In this document: piece by piece, positions 1 through 11,709 of the stretch
Numbering within the stretch: position 1 is the stretch's first letter
Layout: every line of letters begins with the position of its first letter
Assembly (NCBI GenBank): GCA_928724745.1
Contig: CAKMXJ010000002.1
Location: 186,001 to 250,000, forward strand
Direction: 5' to 3'
Length of the DNA stretch: 64,000 nt
Origin: Anthracocystis setariae
Taxonomy: Eukaryota; Basidiomycota; Ustilaginomycetes; Ustilaginales; Ustilaginaceae
The notes under the pieces: model-generated
Seen by the model: only the letters and a program-made list of their open reading frames with translations
Told to the model about the DNA's origin: nothing
The model's database searches: none
Translations under genes and position numbers: made by a program

Positions 1-467
1 TACGGCGGTAACAGCACCGACGACAGTGACATATCGAGCGGTATTGCGAGTGGCGCTAAGGCTAGCTGCTGCTGCCTCCTTGGAAGCTGAGGTCTTGCTG
101 TACGCTCGCAATGCCGATGGTGTGCGGTGGCGGAAAGCGTTTGACTGCCAGATAGCGGCACCCGAGCGAATGGGTGCAGCTCTTGCTGCCGTCAGTGGGG
201 CGACCATGTTTACTGGATTTGACCAATTCGATATGGACCACGGAGAGGGAGATGGTGCTGCTCACCGCAACTAGAGATCCACCAGAGAGGCCATGGGAGA
301 ACAAGACGAAAAGTAAATCCCAGAATGGGTGGTGGCCCTTGCAGCCTCTTCTCAGCTAAGCAGATTGGTCAGCCGAGGGGGAAAAAAATAAAAGAAGAAG
401 GACCAGTGTGAGATCCAGCAAAGAAACACAGATTGCTCCGAATTTGCCCTCCACATGCAGGCACAAT
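1..467. other. Left flank of the DNA transposon, no gene recognised
   Basis: This is host or older repeat DNA outside the nested transposon. Short open frames exist on both strands, but none resembles a known family and they overlap one another. Bases 465-467 (AAT) are the left copy of the 3-bp target-site duplication of the large DNA transposon that starts at 468. Confidence 0.5.
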
Positions 468-479
468 CACATCGAAATT
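468..479 (+). repeat. Left terminal inverted repeat of the DNA transposon
   Basis: CACATCGAAATT is matched by its reverse complement at 23912-23923 and preceded by the target duplication AAT (465-467). Confidence 0.85.
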
Positions 480-916
480 CGTGATGGTGAGCGTCAGCGA
501 CGCAGGCTTGACACACGTCTCGTGCGTATGAATGGTGTCAGTGACGCAGACCTAACAGACCTGTGTCGTTGATCTGGGTCACACCGGTCTGTTCATTGCC
601 GGAGAGACCGACACACTAGCTCTGTGCCACCGACGCAGAAGCTCATACCATGATCTGCGTCGTTGACGAAGGTAGCAACGACACAGGTCATAAGCTAGGC
701 CTAAGAAGAGCGTCACTACCAACCCAGCTCAGCGACGCAGGTCATGGTATGAGCTTCTGCGTCGGTGAAGGCCGTCATCAAGACTTGGACAACTTGTGTA
801 TCGCTTCAGCTGGTTGGTCTATGCCTTCGCTTCATGTAGTCTAGTTTTCACTTTGATCAATCATACCACTTTCAAGCTAATCATCCTCGTCATTGTCAGT
901 ACCAGTACAATCAACG
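480..916. repeat. Left subterminal repeat region and 5' leader
   Basis: The word GACGCAG and its reverse complement CTGCGTC recur in both orientations here (about 496-503, 543-548, 632-637, 655-661, 734-740 and 756-763). The same word family recurs near the other end (23811-23902). In CACTA elements such subterminal repeats bind the element-encoded DNA-binding protein, and that role is inferred here. The transposase promoter must lie in or near this stretch. Confidence 0.65.
628..767. repeat. 26-bp perfect inverted repeat (hairpin potential) in the subterminal region
   Basis: Bases 628-653 are the exact reverse complement of 742-767, with an 88-bp spacer. The flanking inner bases continue an imperfect match, TGATCTGCGTCG against a copy of CAGCGACGCAGGTCA. 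The arms contain the GACGCAG subterminal word. Confidence 0.8.
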
Positions 917-3514
917 ATGCCGCATGCTCTCCGTCTGTGTCGCTGCCGGCAATGCACCATTGGAGGTCAGCCGTACACCTTGGTGTCCTACAGCACTTGG
1001 CGGTGGCACAACATCACCCGGCCCAGGAGAGAAGAGCGAACGGAACCCCAGCCATCCTCAGCACAGCCGTCAACACAACAAGCAAGCTTACAGCATGGTT
1101 CGCAGGTCACAACAAGCAATACAAACGTTCCTGTTGCGACTGAAGATGTTTGTGCTGCATCGCAAACCCCACCCGCCGCCATCGTCAATATGGGAGGGTT
1201 GAGCGTTCGAGACATGGCTGATGAGGAAGAAGATGGCGAGGAATCAGAGGATGCAATGGACTCTTCCTCCGGGAGCGACACCAGCGAGGAGGAGGATGAA
1301 GAAGAAGATGATACGCCATCGATTCCGGCATCAGACCACCTCGGTAGAGCTCCGGATAGCACAGGAGATGTGATGGAAGACTTCGTCATGCAGCATTGGG
1401 GTCATCCGCCGCAGGAGGCACCACCACTAGCCTCGGCGGCATCGAGCTCATGTACGCCTTCCCCGTTGTGGACGAGGCAGCTGCAAGTCTTCGCCATGTA
1501 CCTCCAAGCTCATGCCAATCTGCCCGACAATCTCATCACGCTCATTGTTTCAGTAGTGTGTCATAACCAAGTTAAGGTTAAGTCTGACGTGCAGTGAGCT
1601 TGAGCTAAATGAGTGATCGATGTCATTTCGATGGAGGCAGTGTGAGTGAGACGAGATTTACAGGGAAAGCGGAACCAGCGAAAATAGGAGTTAGCCCGAT
1701 GCAGCGGATCGGGCTTGGATCGGCGATCTGGGAAGCGTAATAGGAGTGAGACGTCTCATGACATAGTGTCTGCAATCATCGTAGCATTGCTTGAGACGGT
1801 GAAGCTTGCGATCCCTCCTTCTTTTCCCGGCTATGATGTTGTCGAGCGCTTGGCATCATCCAAGGTCACCATTACGCCGGCAAGCATGCGCCGTGGAGTC
1901 GGAATACAAGATACATTCAACCGTTACACAGTGTGTCCTGCCTGTGCTGAACTGTATCTCTGCAAGAACGATCCCAACCTCCTCCTCGCTCGGTGCCTCT
2001 CATGCAGCGCAAACATGCTTCATGGAGGGAAGCCCAAGCTTGTATACTCACACCGTTCGATTGCAGCAATCTTATCGACGGTGTTCCAGGATCGAGAAAG
2101 CGAGGACGCCGTGGAAAGCTGGAGCGAGTACCTTGTTTGGCAAGAAGGAGCAAGTGAGAGGGTCTACGATACCCTCTGGTCCGGCGACTCCTGGAGAGCC
2201 GACTGCTCCAACCCTCACTGCGGTGCAACTTGCCGTAGCAAACACATCCCCTTCGTCGACCTTCGCATGCGGGTCAAGATCTCGCTGTTCATCGACTGGT
2301 TTACCGCTTACAAGGGTAGTCACTCCGGTTCGCACTCAAGCGGCGTGATCCTCATGCAAATTGACAACATTCCATCCAGTCTGGTCTCGCGCAATCGTAG
2401 GTGTGCGGGTATCTATCTCATTGGTGTGCTTCCTGGCCCGAAAGAGCAAGATGTCTACAAGCTCTACCCATTCTTAAAGCTTGTCACCGATGAGCTCGCC
2501 AAGCTTTACACAGACGGAGTCACGATCAAGACCTCAAGGCATCCAGAAGGTAAGTTCATGGTTCATGGCTGTGTAGGAGTCTTCGAGAACGCACAGACTG
2601 ACACAGAAGACCGGGGAAACTATGGCACACGGCATTTGATCTTGTCTCGCTTATGCTAAACAGGTCTCACAGTCAAGGTCAAGCTTGGCATGGTGGTTGC
2701 CGACAGTCCAGCAAGGCAAAAGGTTGGCGGCATCTCTCAGACCAAATGGGCGGGAAAGGGCTGCCCGCGATGCCACTTCGACCTTGACGATCTTGGTAAT
2801 CCCCATGCCACAGCAGCCGAGCCAAGAGGGGAGTCTCATCGAGCGAACTCTTTGGCGTGCTTGCGAGAGAGTGGCCGACAACAGCATGAAGCTGACGGCG
2901 TGCGGTACAGCGTGTTGAACGAGCTGCCGTACTTCAGCACTCCAACAATGTGCCCGCCAGACTACATGCACGCAATACATCTTGGATTGTGCAAACGATT
3001 CTGGCACAAGCTGCTTGTGAAAGCCTGTGGAGCAATCGGTGGAAGGCTGGCCGCGGGTTCAAGAGGTCCTCAGAGGAACATCGTTGCCATCAACAGCGCA
3101 AAGACCGGACCCTCGCATTGGCGATCGTAACGGCGGCACGCCAACCGCCCAGCAGTGGCTCACGTTGTTCAGGCACCAACTCATCTTCGGCCTCATGCAA
3201 ATCTGGTCAGAGTCTCTCGGCGGAGCAAGGCAGCTTCACTTGCAATTCGAGCCTGCTCTCAAGGAACGAAGTCGCCGGCGCGAGGTCATGCTGGGTAGCA
3301 AGCCGGTGGAGGAAGTGTTCCTGTCGGCGGTGCTTCTCATAGCAATAGTTGACTACACGGAAAGGATCAGTTTCACGGAGAATGATGTACAGCGGCTTGC
3401 AGAGTTGATAACGGCATTCAATAGGCATCAGGCAAACTTGCTGGGACCCGGGTGGCTGACCTACAATAGTCACATCACGGAGCACATTCCAGAGTTCATC
3501 AAGAAGTATGGTAA

Positions 3515-3873
3515 TGTTACGATTGGGATATCGGGAGAGTTAGTGTTCGGTCTTAGTATTAACATGGGCGGGGGTAGTTCCCCCCGATATAGCCCCGGAT
3601 CGGTGATCGGGGCAGACTGCGGCATCTCCCGGGGGGTATCCGGGAGACCACATAATCCCACGTCCTGATTCCACCACGCTCACGTTAAGACGTCGATTGT
3701 ATTTTAGCTTACTCACTCTAGTAGGTGGAAATATCAGACCTTCTCCCGATCTCCCGCTCACCCGCTCCGCTAGCTTGGCAACGATCCCGGGAGCAACACC
3801 CGGTACCACGCCCCTGGCCTCGACACAGACGCACCGCCACGTTCCGAGGTTCTAAGACCCCAGGAGCATAACA
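3515..3873 (+). repeat. 5' LTR of chromovirus copy 1
   Basis: The 359-bp LTR begins TGTTACGATT and ends GGAGCATAACA, with a 5-bp terminal inversion. A TATA-like GATATAGC lies near 3586. The ten bases GTCGATTGTA at 3692-3701 are complementary to the primer site just downstream. By analogy with Tf1/sushi elements this marks the probable start of the RNA (start of R). Confidence 0.95.
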
Positions 3874-3874
3874 T

Positions 3875-3884
3875 TACAATCGAC
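3875..3884 (+). promoter_or_regulatory. Putative self-priming primer-binding site
   Basis: TACAATCGAC starts two bases after the 5' LTR and is exactly complementary to GTCGATTGTA within the LTR (3692-3701). No TGG start of the kind that pairs with a tRNA 3' CCA end is present. In Tf1 and sushi-type chromoviruses the first bases of the element's own RNA fold back to prime reverse transcription. The same arrangement is seen in copy 2. Confidence 0.7.
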
Positions 3885-3920
3885 CTCCCCGTTGCCATCA
3901 ACGCGGAGACCCCAGCTACT

Positions 3921-6900
3921 ATGCAAACCCGTAGCCAGCCTCGTCCCGGCCCCCCGGACTCTGTTACGAGTTCGGGCCCCTACCCCCGAAAGTCCCGATT
4001 CAGGAGGCGACCCCGTCCAGGGGCTAGTCGCCGCCGTGCAGAGCCTAACCGCCCTGGTCGGAGGATTGGCCGACCAGATCCGGCTGCTCAACGGTGGTCG
4101 AGCCCCCGACGCCGCCGTCCCGATCCCGGCAGAACCTAGCCTCCCGCCCATGGGGCATCCGGGAGACCTTTCTCCGGAACGCGAGACCTCGGAAGAACGG
4201 TACGCCCGCGCTACTCGCCTTATGGGCGAGCGCGAGGCCAATCCCCAGCCGGTACCCCCCGGGAGCTCCCGTCGTAGCTACCAACTGGGACCTTACGGAG
4301 GACTACTCCTCCCGGGTCAAGACCCCGGAAGTTAGCGTTGCCGCCCCTTCCTGGGACGGTAAGCGCGACGAGCTGGAGGCTTTCATCGAACAATGCACCC
4401 TCCATTTCGATCTTAACCCGGCACGCTTCCCCTCCGACCCCCGCCGTGTCTTATGGGCCCTAGCCCATATTTCGGGTGTACCCCGGGAGCGACTCCGCAA
4501 CCTGCGCCAGGCCCGCCCGGAAATCAACCTGTTCCACAAATGGGATACGTTCTGTGCCGATCTTCGCCGCACCTATGGGGATCCCAACCCGGGACACACC
4601 GCCCGGGTCAAGCTCCAGCGGTTGCGTCAATCGGGAAGCGTTAGCGCTCACGCTGCCGAGTTCCTGGCCCTAGCCACTAAGGCTAACGCTACCGACAATC
4701 AGCAATTGTTGACTACCTTCCAGCTTAGCCTCCGGGAGAGCCTCCGGCAGAAGCTCCTCCACGTGGAGACCCACGACCTGCACGAGTACATTGACACCGC
4801 TATCCGAACCGAGCAGCGAATGTACGAAATCGGCATGGTGACCCCGGGTCACTCGGACCCCCCGGGTCGCCCGGAACGCCGTCCCGAACTTCGGGGCGGT
4901 CGCCCACCCAATCCGATGGTACCCCGTCGCGAGACCCCCAACAAGCGGGGTGACCCGCCCCGCCCCGGGCTGGCCAGCCGGGAGCTTCCCGACGAGGTCC
5001 GCAAGTACCGTCGGGAAAACAACCTCTGCTACGGGTGCGGGGGCCCTCACGCAGTCCGGGACTGCCCAAAGGCCGCCCAGACTCGGCCCCTCCGGGCCAA
5101 CGTGGCCATCCTGGACCCCGCCAACGGCGAGCTTTTGGTCCAACCCCTGGTCCCGGACGTCCCGGAGACCCGGTGGTCCGGTGAGGACGAAGCCACACCT
5201 ACCAACGGCGAGGATGACCTACCCGATGACCGCTCCGTCCTTTCCTATGACCTGGAGTGGGACCCCGAGTTCACCGACCACCCTCAGACTCTCCCGGTGA
5301 GGGCCAACATTGCCCAACTTCGCCAGGACCCGGGGCTCGTGGATCTCAGGAGCCATGTAGCGGCCCTCATCCCCCCCGCCGAGCCGGTGATCAGCGGGGA
5401 CACCATCCGGGTACACCGACACCCCAGCATCCCGGTGTATGAGTGCTGGGTCACGCTGGCCGGGTGCCGTGCCCGGGCCCTAATCGACGGGGGCGCCACC
5501 GCTTCTTTTGTGGACAGGGCCATGCTGGATCGGGAGGTGGGCGTCCCGGAGGCCCTCCGGGCCCCGGTACGTACAGCAACCTTCGATTCCCGCTCAGAGG
5601 CTATTACCCACGCTCTCCGGGCATCGGTCAGCCTTGCGGGCGTCCCGGTTACCCCGAATCATCAATTCTACGTCGCACCCCGCATCTCCGATTATGATAT
5701 CATCCTAGGAATGGATTGGATTGAGAAGACCGAACCGGTACTCAATTATCAAACCCAAACCATGCACTTCCCGCTCCCGGGAGGAGGGGGTTATGCCACC
5801 ACCCCGGTTCAATCTACCGGCCCCCCGCTGCTTACCAATGGACAGGATCCCGTCCCGGGGGAGAACTGTTTCGCTATCCACCCCAGCTCCTTGGAGCCAT
5901 CCCGGGCCCCAGGCCTCCCGGAAGAGTACCGGGACTTCTCGGACGTGTTCAATGAGGCCAACGCCGATGTGCTCCCGCCTCGCCGGTCTCACGACCACCA
6001 GATTAACCTCCTCCCCGGAGCCCAGATCCCACATGGCGCACTATACTCCCTCTCCGGGAGAGAAATGGAGGAGCTTAAGGCCTATCTTGATAAGATGCTT
6101 GAGATAGGGTTCATCCGGCCGTCCAAGAGCCCGGCAGCCGCCCCTATCATCTTCGTCCCGAAGAAAGATGGCAAACTCCGCCTTTGCGTCGACTACCGGG
6201 CCCTCAACAGCATCACCGTCAAAGACAAGTATCCGATTCCCCTGATCTCCGAGCACCTGGACTGCCTCTCCCGGGCTAAGATTTACACGAAATTGGATCT
6301 TAAGGGGGCCTACAATCTTGTCCGCATCGCGGAGGGCGACGAATGGAAAACAGCCTTCCGGACCAGGTACGGGAGCTACGAATACTTAGTTATGCCCTTT
6401 GGACTATGTAACGCCCCGTCCACTTTCCAGCGTCTTATGAACCACGTTCTCCACGACCTCTTGGATGTCACCGTAATAGTGTATTTGGATGATATCCTCA
6501 TATTTTCCGCCGACCCCGCAGAACACACCTCTCACGTCCGGGAGGTGTTGGGACGTCTCCGGGACCACAAGCTGTACTGTGCCCCGGGAAAATGCGACTT
6601 CGGGACCTCGTCTGTCGAGTTCCTCGGGTACCGGGTCAGTCCCGGGGGGGATCAGCATGGACCCCGGTAAGGTGGACGCGGTGTCGTCCTGGCCAGAACC
6701 GGTCACCATCCGGGACATCCAGGTCTTTCTAGGGTTTGCCAACTTCTATCGCCGCTTCATCCGGCACTACTCCCGGGTGGCGTCCCCGCTCACCGATCGG
6801 CTTAAGAACAAGGCCTCCGGTAAGATCAACCTGGAGCCCCGGGAGCGGGAGGCTTTCACCCGACTCAAAGAAGCCTTCACTACCGCCCCAATCCTACAAC

Positions 6901-8808
6901 ACTTCGACCCTTCCCGGCTCACAGTGATCGAAACAGATGCTAGCGATTACGTCGTGGCTGCCGTACTCTCACAGTGGTACGCCGCCCCGGGGACCGACCC
7001 CGAGGCCGTACCCCGGCCCTCGACCCACCGGCTCCATCCGGTAGCCTATTGGTCGCGAAAGATGCAACCCGCAGAGCGTAATTACGAAATCCACGATAAA
7101 GAACTCCTAGCAATCGTAGATGCGTTGCAGGAATGGAGACATTACCTCCACGGGCTCCAGGAGCCGTTTGAGGTGCTCACCGACCACCAGGCCCTCCAAT
7201 ATTTCCAAACGAAACGGCAACTTAACAGGCGGCAGGCCCGGTGGAGCATGGCTCTCGGGGAGTTCACGTTTACCATTACGTACCGACCCGGGACCCAGGC
7301 AGCCCGCCCAGACGCTCTGTCCCGGCGCTCCGATGGTCATCCCAACACCACCACCACCAATCATCAGCATGACCCCTCTAACGTCGCGGTCCTCCTACCC
7401 CCTGACCTGTTCCAGGATTCCGGGCTGGCGGAACAACGAACACCGGCTGCGCACCGGATATCGGACGTAGCCCCGGGCCCCGACCCGCTCCCGACCAGCC
7501 CCGCGTCCCCCGCCGAAGTGAAACAAATCCTAGAGCGCTATCACGACCACCCGACGGCGGGACACCCGGGAGTGGCCGCTACCCTGGAACTGGTCCGTCG
7601 TCATCATTCCTGGCCCAATCTCAAGCACAATGTCACAGAATACGTTCGGACCTGTGGAGCCTGTAAGCGCGCTAAAGCGCCCCGGCATAAGCCTTACGGA
7701 CTGCTGCTCCCGCTCGACGCCCCGACCCGGCCGTTCGGGACCATCACGATGGACCATATTGAGGGTCTCCCGGTTTCCCGGGTCGGTGGTCTCACGTTCG
7801 ACTCCATCCTCGTCGTCGTCGATCGCCTCACCAAGTACTCCCTTTTCCTCCCGGCCCGGAAGTCCGATACGGCCAAAGATCTCGCCCACATGCTGTTCTC
7901 CCGCGTTTTTGCCTATTTTGGACTCCCGGACGCCATCGTGTCGGACCGGGGGCGCACTTTTGTAGCGTCCCTGTGGAAGGATATCTTAACAGCCCTCGGG
8001 ACCACCCCCGGCCCTCTCCACAGCCTATCACCCCCAGACAGATGGCCAAACCGAGCGTGTTAACCAAAATCTAGAGGTTTTCCTCCGATTCTATGTCAAC
8101 TACCAGCAGGACGACTGGGCGTCCTGGTTACCGTACGCCCAACTTACGCTAAACAATAGAATGTCAGCTACTACCGGGCTACCGGCCACCCTACCCCTGT
8201 TTGGTTTCACCCCGAAAACCCTCCCCGGGTCACCAGCCCTTTCCCCGGATGGCATCCCGCCCTCCGATTCGGCTTTCCGGGGACTCCTCCAACACTGCCG
8301 GACCAACATTAACCACACTGCCACCCTGATGTCTAGATACGCAAACCGCTCCAGGATGGACCGGTCTTTTTCCGGGGGTGACATGGTGCTACTCCGCACC
8401 CGACATCTGCGTCAAGATCGACCATCCCGGAAGCTAGGGAATCCATTAGCGGGACCGTTTCGTGTCCTCCAGGCGGTAGGCTCCCGGGCTTACAAGTTGG
8501 ACCTCCCGCCCGCCTGGAAAATCCACCCGGTGTTTCACGTCAGCCTCCTGGAACCGCACTCCCCGGACACCCGGCCCTCCGAGCACGCCCCGACGTCCCG
8601 GCGCCTGGAGGACGACCGACAGGACTTCGAAGTGGAAGATATTGTGGCTTCCCGGGAGACACGTCGGGGGCGGCAGTACCGGGTGAAGTGGGCAGGCTAC
8701 ACCCAACCTACGTGGGAGCCAGCGGCTCACCTAGAGAATAGCCAGGAGTTGCTCCAGGAATTCCATCGGCGGCAGTCCGGGAGCCAAGTTAGCTCCCGGG
8801 ACTGCTGA
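3921..8808 (+). pseudogene. gag-pol: Gag-pol polyprotein of chromovirus copy 1, four frameshifts
   Basis: The start is ATG 3921 and the stop TGA 8806-8808. Domains in order: gag; CCHC zinc knuckle (about 5027-5065); aspartic protease with an IDGGA active site (about 5480-5500); reverse transcriptase with YLDD (about 6483-6495); RNase H (about 6930-7290); integrase HHCC zinc domain (about 7540-7670) and DDE core (Asp near 7750, Asp near 7940, Glu near 8054); chromodomain (about 8626-8768). Gag and pol form one reading frame in principle, as in Tf1. Relative to copy 2 there is a 2-bp loss near 3976 and one extra C or G near 4255-4260, 6644-6650 and 8005-8009. These break the protein unless they are sequencing errors in homopolymer runs. 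Confidence 0.9.
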
Positions 8809-9135
8809 CTCCCGGTCGCCCCCGCCCCTCGGAACCCAGCGCGAGGGCGGCCAGCGAGGTCACCCTGGGAAGCATCAGCAAGGGAACGGGGAACGAAGTG
8901 GTCCGATCCGGGAAGCGGGACTGCGGTCGGGAGTTATGCATCCCGCCAAACGCAGTTTGCCCCGGGTGTTCCCTTGACCCGGCCACCACGCCCAGGGGAC
9001 AGAAGGCTCACCGACACACTCTCACTCTCTCACACACACACACACACACGACACGCGGGAACTCGAGGTAAACACAATTTCATTCCCGGGGTCCTAATGA
9101 CCCCGGACACACGACCAGACCGAACTCCCGGGCTC
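8809..9135. other. Convergent spacer between pol and the antisense gene (copy 1)
   Basis: This non-coding stretch holds the 3' ends of two genes facing each other. It contains a short CA-dinucleotide tract (about 9027-9048) that is also present in copy 2 (about 17726-17742), so the tract belongs to the element. Confidence 0.6.
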
Positions 9136-11061
9136 CTACCTCCGTTTCTTACGAGGAGGGGTGCGGGGACGGGACTCGTATACGTCCGAGTCCACCATCA
9201 CCACATCCTCGTCGGAGTCCTCCCCGGACTCCCAGCTGCGTTCCTCCGCCCCCGAGGACTCCTCGTTGCGGGAGTCGCCCGGGGAGTTGTCCCGGGAGCT
9301 GCCCCGACGACGGGCACGGATCGGGGCCCGCATGTCCCGCACCACCGCCTGAGCACGGCGGCGCTGGGCACGCCTCTCCGGTTCGGGAGAGGGAGGGCGG
9401 AGCCCACCCACCGGGAGACGCTTCCCGCCCGTTTGGAAGCTCCCCGGGAGGCGCTTACCCCCCGTCTGAGGGGGGCGCTTTCCCCCCGTCTGAGGCCGGG
9501 AGCCACTCGCCCGGGGAGCGCGTTCCCGCGATGGCGTCCCGGGACCCTGCCTTTTGGCACGGGCCATCTCCGGGGTTGCCGGGGTATAACCCGGAAGAGG
9601 AGAACCCCGGGGGCGAGACGGCCCAGCTTTGGCGTTGGGTCGCCGGGGAGCCGCCACAAGGTGAGGGGCAGGGGCGGGAGCCGGGACAGGGACAGGGGCA
9701 GGCACAGGCACCACGGGGGGGGCGGGGAGGGAGCGGGACGCCAAGCTCCCGGGTGATGCTCTCGAAAGCACCACTCACACCCTCCAGGTAACGGAGGATG
9801 CTCTCGTCCCGGGAGGACCACTCCAGGCGACGCTCAGCCCCAACAGCAGCGGTCCGGCGAAGGACCTGCACCAGCGCGGCGATAACTCCCGCCGCGTGGG
9901 ATGCTGCCTCCCGGGCCCCGGCCATATGTTGGTCCCCCCGGAGCATCGAAGGGACAAACCTGGCGCAGGGCCAAGGGAGCGTCGGGGATGAGGGTGGTTT
10001 GTTTCCACCCCCGTTGACCCCGAGGGGGCCGGGAGCCCGGGGCAGTGCCGCCCCCACCGGTAGACGGCCCAGCGGGAGACTCGGGAGCCCGGGGACGACT
10101 TCCCGCTTTGGCTTGACGCCGAGCCTCGTACCGAGCACGCGCGGGGCGTACTCGGCCGCCAGGTAGTCCGGGAGGTCGGCCGCGGAGAACGAGGTGAAGG
10201 GCATCCCGGGGTTCGGACGTTGACCCCGGGCCCGGAGGGTGAGATAAGCCTCCATGAGGAAGCCACCCTCCTGGCGTCCCGTAATGTCCGGGACGCGCCC
10301 CTGCCAGTCACAGGGATACCCCGCGACATGGCACCTCTCACACGCGGCAGGCTGACCGTCCCGGGGGTCCTCCGGACCCCGACGTCCCGGTGAGCGAACC
10401 CCAGGGAGCATTGCGGGTGCGGCTTCTTCTTGCTATTTGCGCAAGACCAGCACTGCCCGTACCCCTCCGAAGCAGGAGGGGCACCCCGCGCTCTCACCTC
10501 CCGGACCAGCTCCGCCAGCCTACCGGGATCCCCGATCGGTACGCCACGCCCGGGAGTCGGGGCGGCCACGTTCGAGGACCCGGGGGTAGCCCCCACTAGG
10601 GGGGGACCACCACGCTGCCGGAGCCATTGTCCGGGGGGACCGGGAGCCCTTTGCCTATCTTCCTGGTGCGAGGCCGAAGCCTGCGCCGGGGACTCGTCCA
10701 CACCCCTGACACCCGGGACCAAATCGGGGTCAGCTTCCCCGCGCGGGAGCACGGGGGACTCGTCCACGTACAGGGAGACTACGTCTCCCTCTTGGGCCAC
10801 ATAGTGACCCGACTCATCCACAACCTCCGGGGCACTCACACCCCGGGACTCGTCCACTACCTCCGGGGCACCAACGCCCCGGGACTCGTCCACGTCATTG
10901 TTGTCGCCGGGGGCGGGGGCAGAGCCTCCCGACACCCCAGCGCCGGAGCCACCTCGCCGGGTGGAGGATCTTGTTGCTGTTGCGGTAAAAGCAAAAAGAA
11001 GAGAACGTCAGCACATGTTCTTAACCCGCCTCCCGGGTCCCGGACGGTACTTACCAGGCAT
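9136..11061 (-). pseudogene. Antisense spliced gene of chromovirus copy 1, frameshifted
   Basis: This is the counterpart of the intact gene at 15715-17637. ATG is at 11061-11059, exon 1 is only 7 nt (11061-11055), the intron is 10977-11054, and the stop is at 9136-9138. A TATA box lies upstream on the same strand (11143-11150). Compared with copy 2 the frame is broken by single-base differences in C/G runs near 9717-9727, 9937, 10143, 10378 and 10595-10640; in the last stretch three +1 changes cancel each other. The predicted protein would otherwise be the same: VDES repeats, paired Cys motifs, Pro-rich linker, acidic patch and a basic C-terminus. It may be intact in the real genome if the run lengths are wrong. 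Confidence 0.75.
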
Positions 11062-11142
11062 CTTGAGGGAAATAATGTTCCGGGCGTCGAGGAACGAGGT
11101 TGTGGGGGAAGAAAAGGAACCAGGAACGGGAGCGAGGCGAGT

Positions 11143-11150
11143 CTTATATA
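11143..11150 (-). promoter_or_regulatory. TATA box of the antisense gene (copy 1)
   Basis: TATATAAG on the minus strand lies 82 bp upstream of the antisense ATG (11061). It is identical in copy 2 at 15626-15633. A pyrimidine-rich leader follows. Confidence 0.7.
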
Positions 11151-11336
11151 CAAAAGAGAAGTTAGCGCTCAGCCCGCTGCGCACGCTCCGCCGCGCACGC
11201 CCCGCCAGGCACACAAAGCGTTCATTCCTGGTCCCTTTGTTTTCAGCGCGGACCACGCGTGGTGGGTCCGGGAGCCTCCCGGGCGAAGCTTAAGACCCGG
11301 GAGTACCTAGCAGGCCACGAGGACGTCGGCCTTCCC

Positions 11337-11350
11337 GGGGGGGGGGGTAA
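11337..11350 (+). promoter_or_regulatory. Putative polypurine tract (copy 1)
   Basis: A run of eleven G followed by TAA abuts the 3' LTR. The position fits the plus-strand primer of LTR retrotransposons. The same run is present in copy 2 (15426-15439). Confidence 0.6.
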
Positions 11351-11709
11351 TGTTACGATTGGGATATCAGGAGAGTTAGTGTTCGGTCTTAGTATTAACA
11401 TGGGCGGGGGTAGTTCCCCCCGATATAGCCCCGGATCGGTGATCGGGGCAGACTGCGGCATCTCCCGGGGGGTATCCGGGAGACCACATAATCCCACGTC
11501 CTGATTCCACCACGCTCACGTTAAGACGTCGATTGTATTTTAGCTTACTCACTCTAGTAGGTGGAAATATCAGACCTTCTCCCGATCTCCCGCTCACCCG
11601 CTCCGCTAGCTTGGCAACGATCCCGGGAGCAACACCCGGTACCACGCCCCTGGCCTCGACACAGACGCACCGCCACGTTCCGAGGTTCTAAGACCCCAGG
11701 AGCATAACA
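11351..11709 (+). repeat. 3' LTR of chromovirus copy 1
   Basis: The 359-bp LTR is identical to 3515-3873 except for A at 11369. It is followed by the target duplication GGTAA (11710-11714), after which the transposase exon resumes. Confidence 0.95.

Larger units (their letters stand above)
3515..11709 (+). mobile_element. Ty3/gypsy chromovirus, copy 1 (+), with an antisense gene
   Basis: This is an 8195-bp element bounded by 359-bp LTRs starting TGTTA and ending TAACA, flanked by the 5-bp duplication GGTAA (3510-3514 and 11710-11714). The order is 5' LTR, self-complementary primer site, gag-pol with zinc knuckle, protease, RT, RNase H, integrase and chromodomain, then a spliced gene on the opposite strand, a G-run polypurine tract and the 3' LTR. 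The two LTRs differ only at 3533/11369 (G/A), so insertion is recent. It is much more GC-rich than the DNA transposon it sits in. Gag-pol and the antisense gene both contain frameshifts relative to copy 2, nearly all in G/C runs. Confidence 0.95.

Noticed and set aside
893..916. A start upstream of 917 for the transposase
   Set aside because: It uses a non-ATG codon; the conserved cysteine-rich N-terminus begins at ATG 917.
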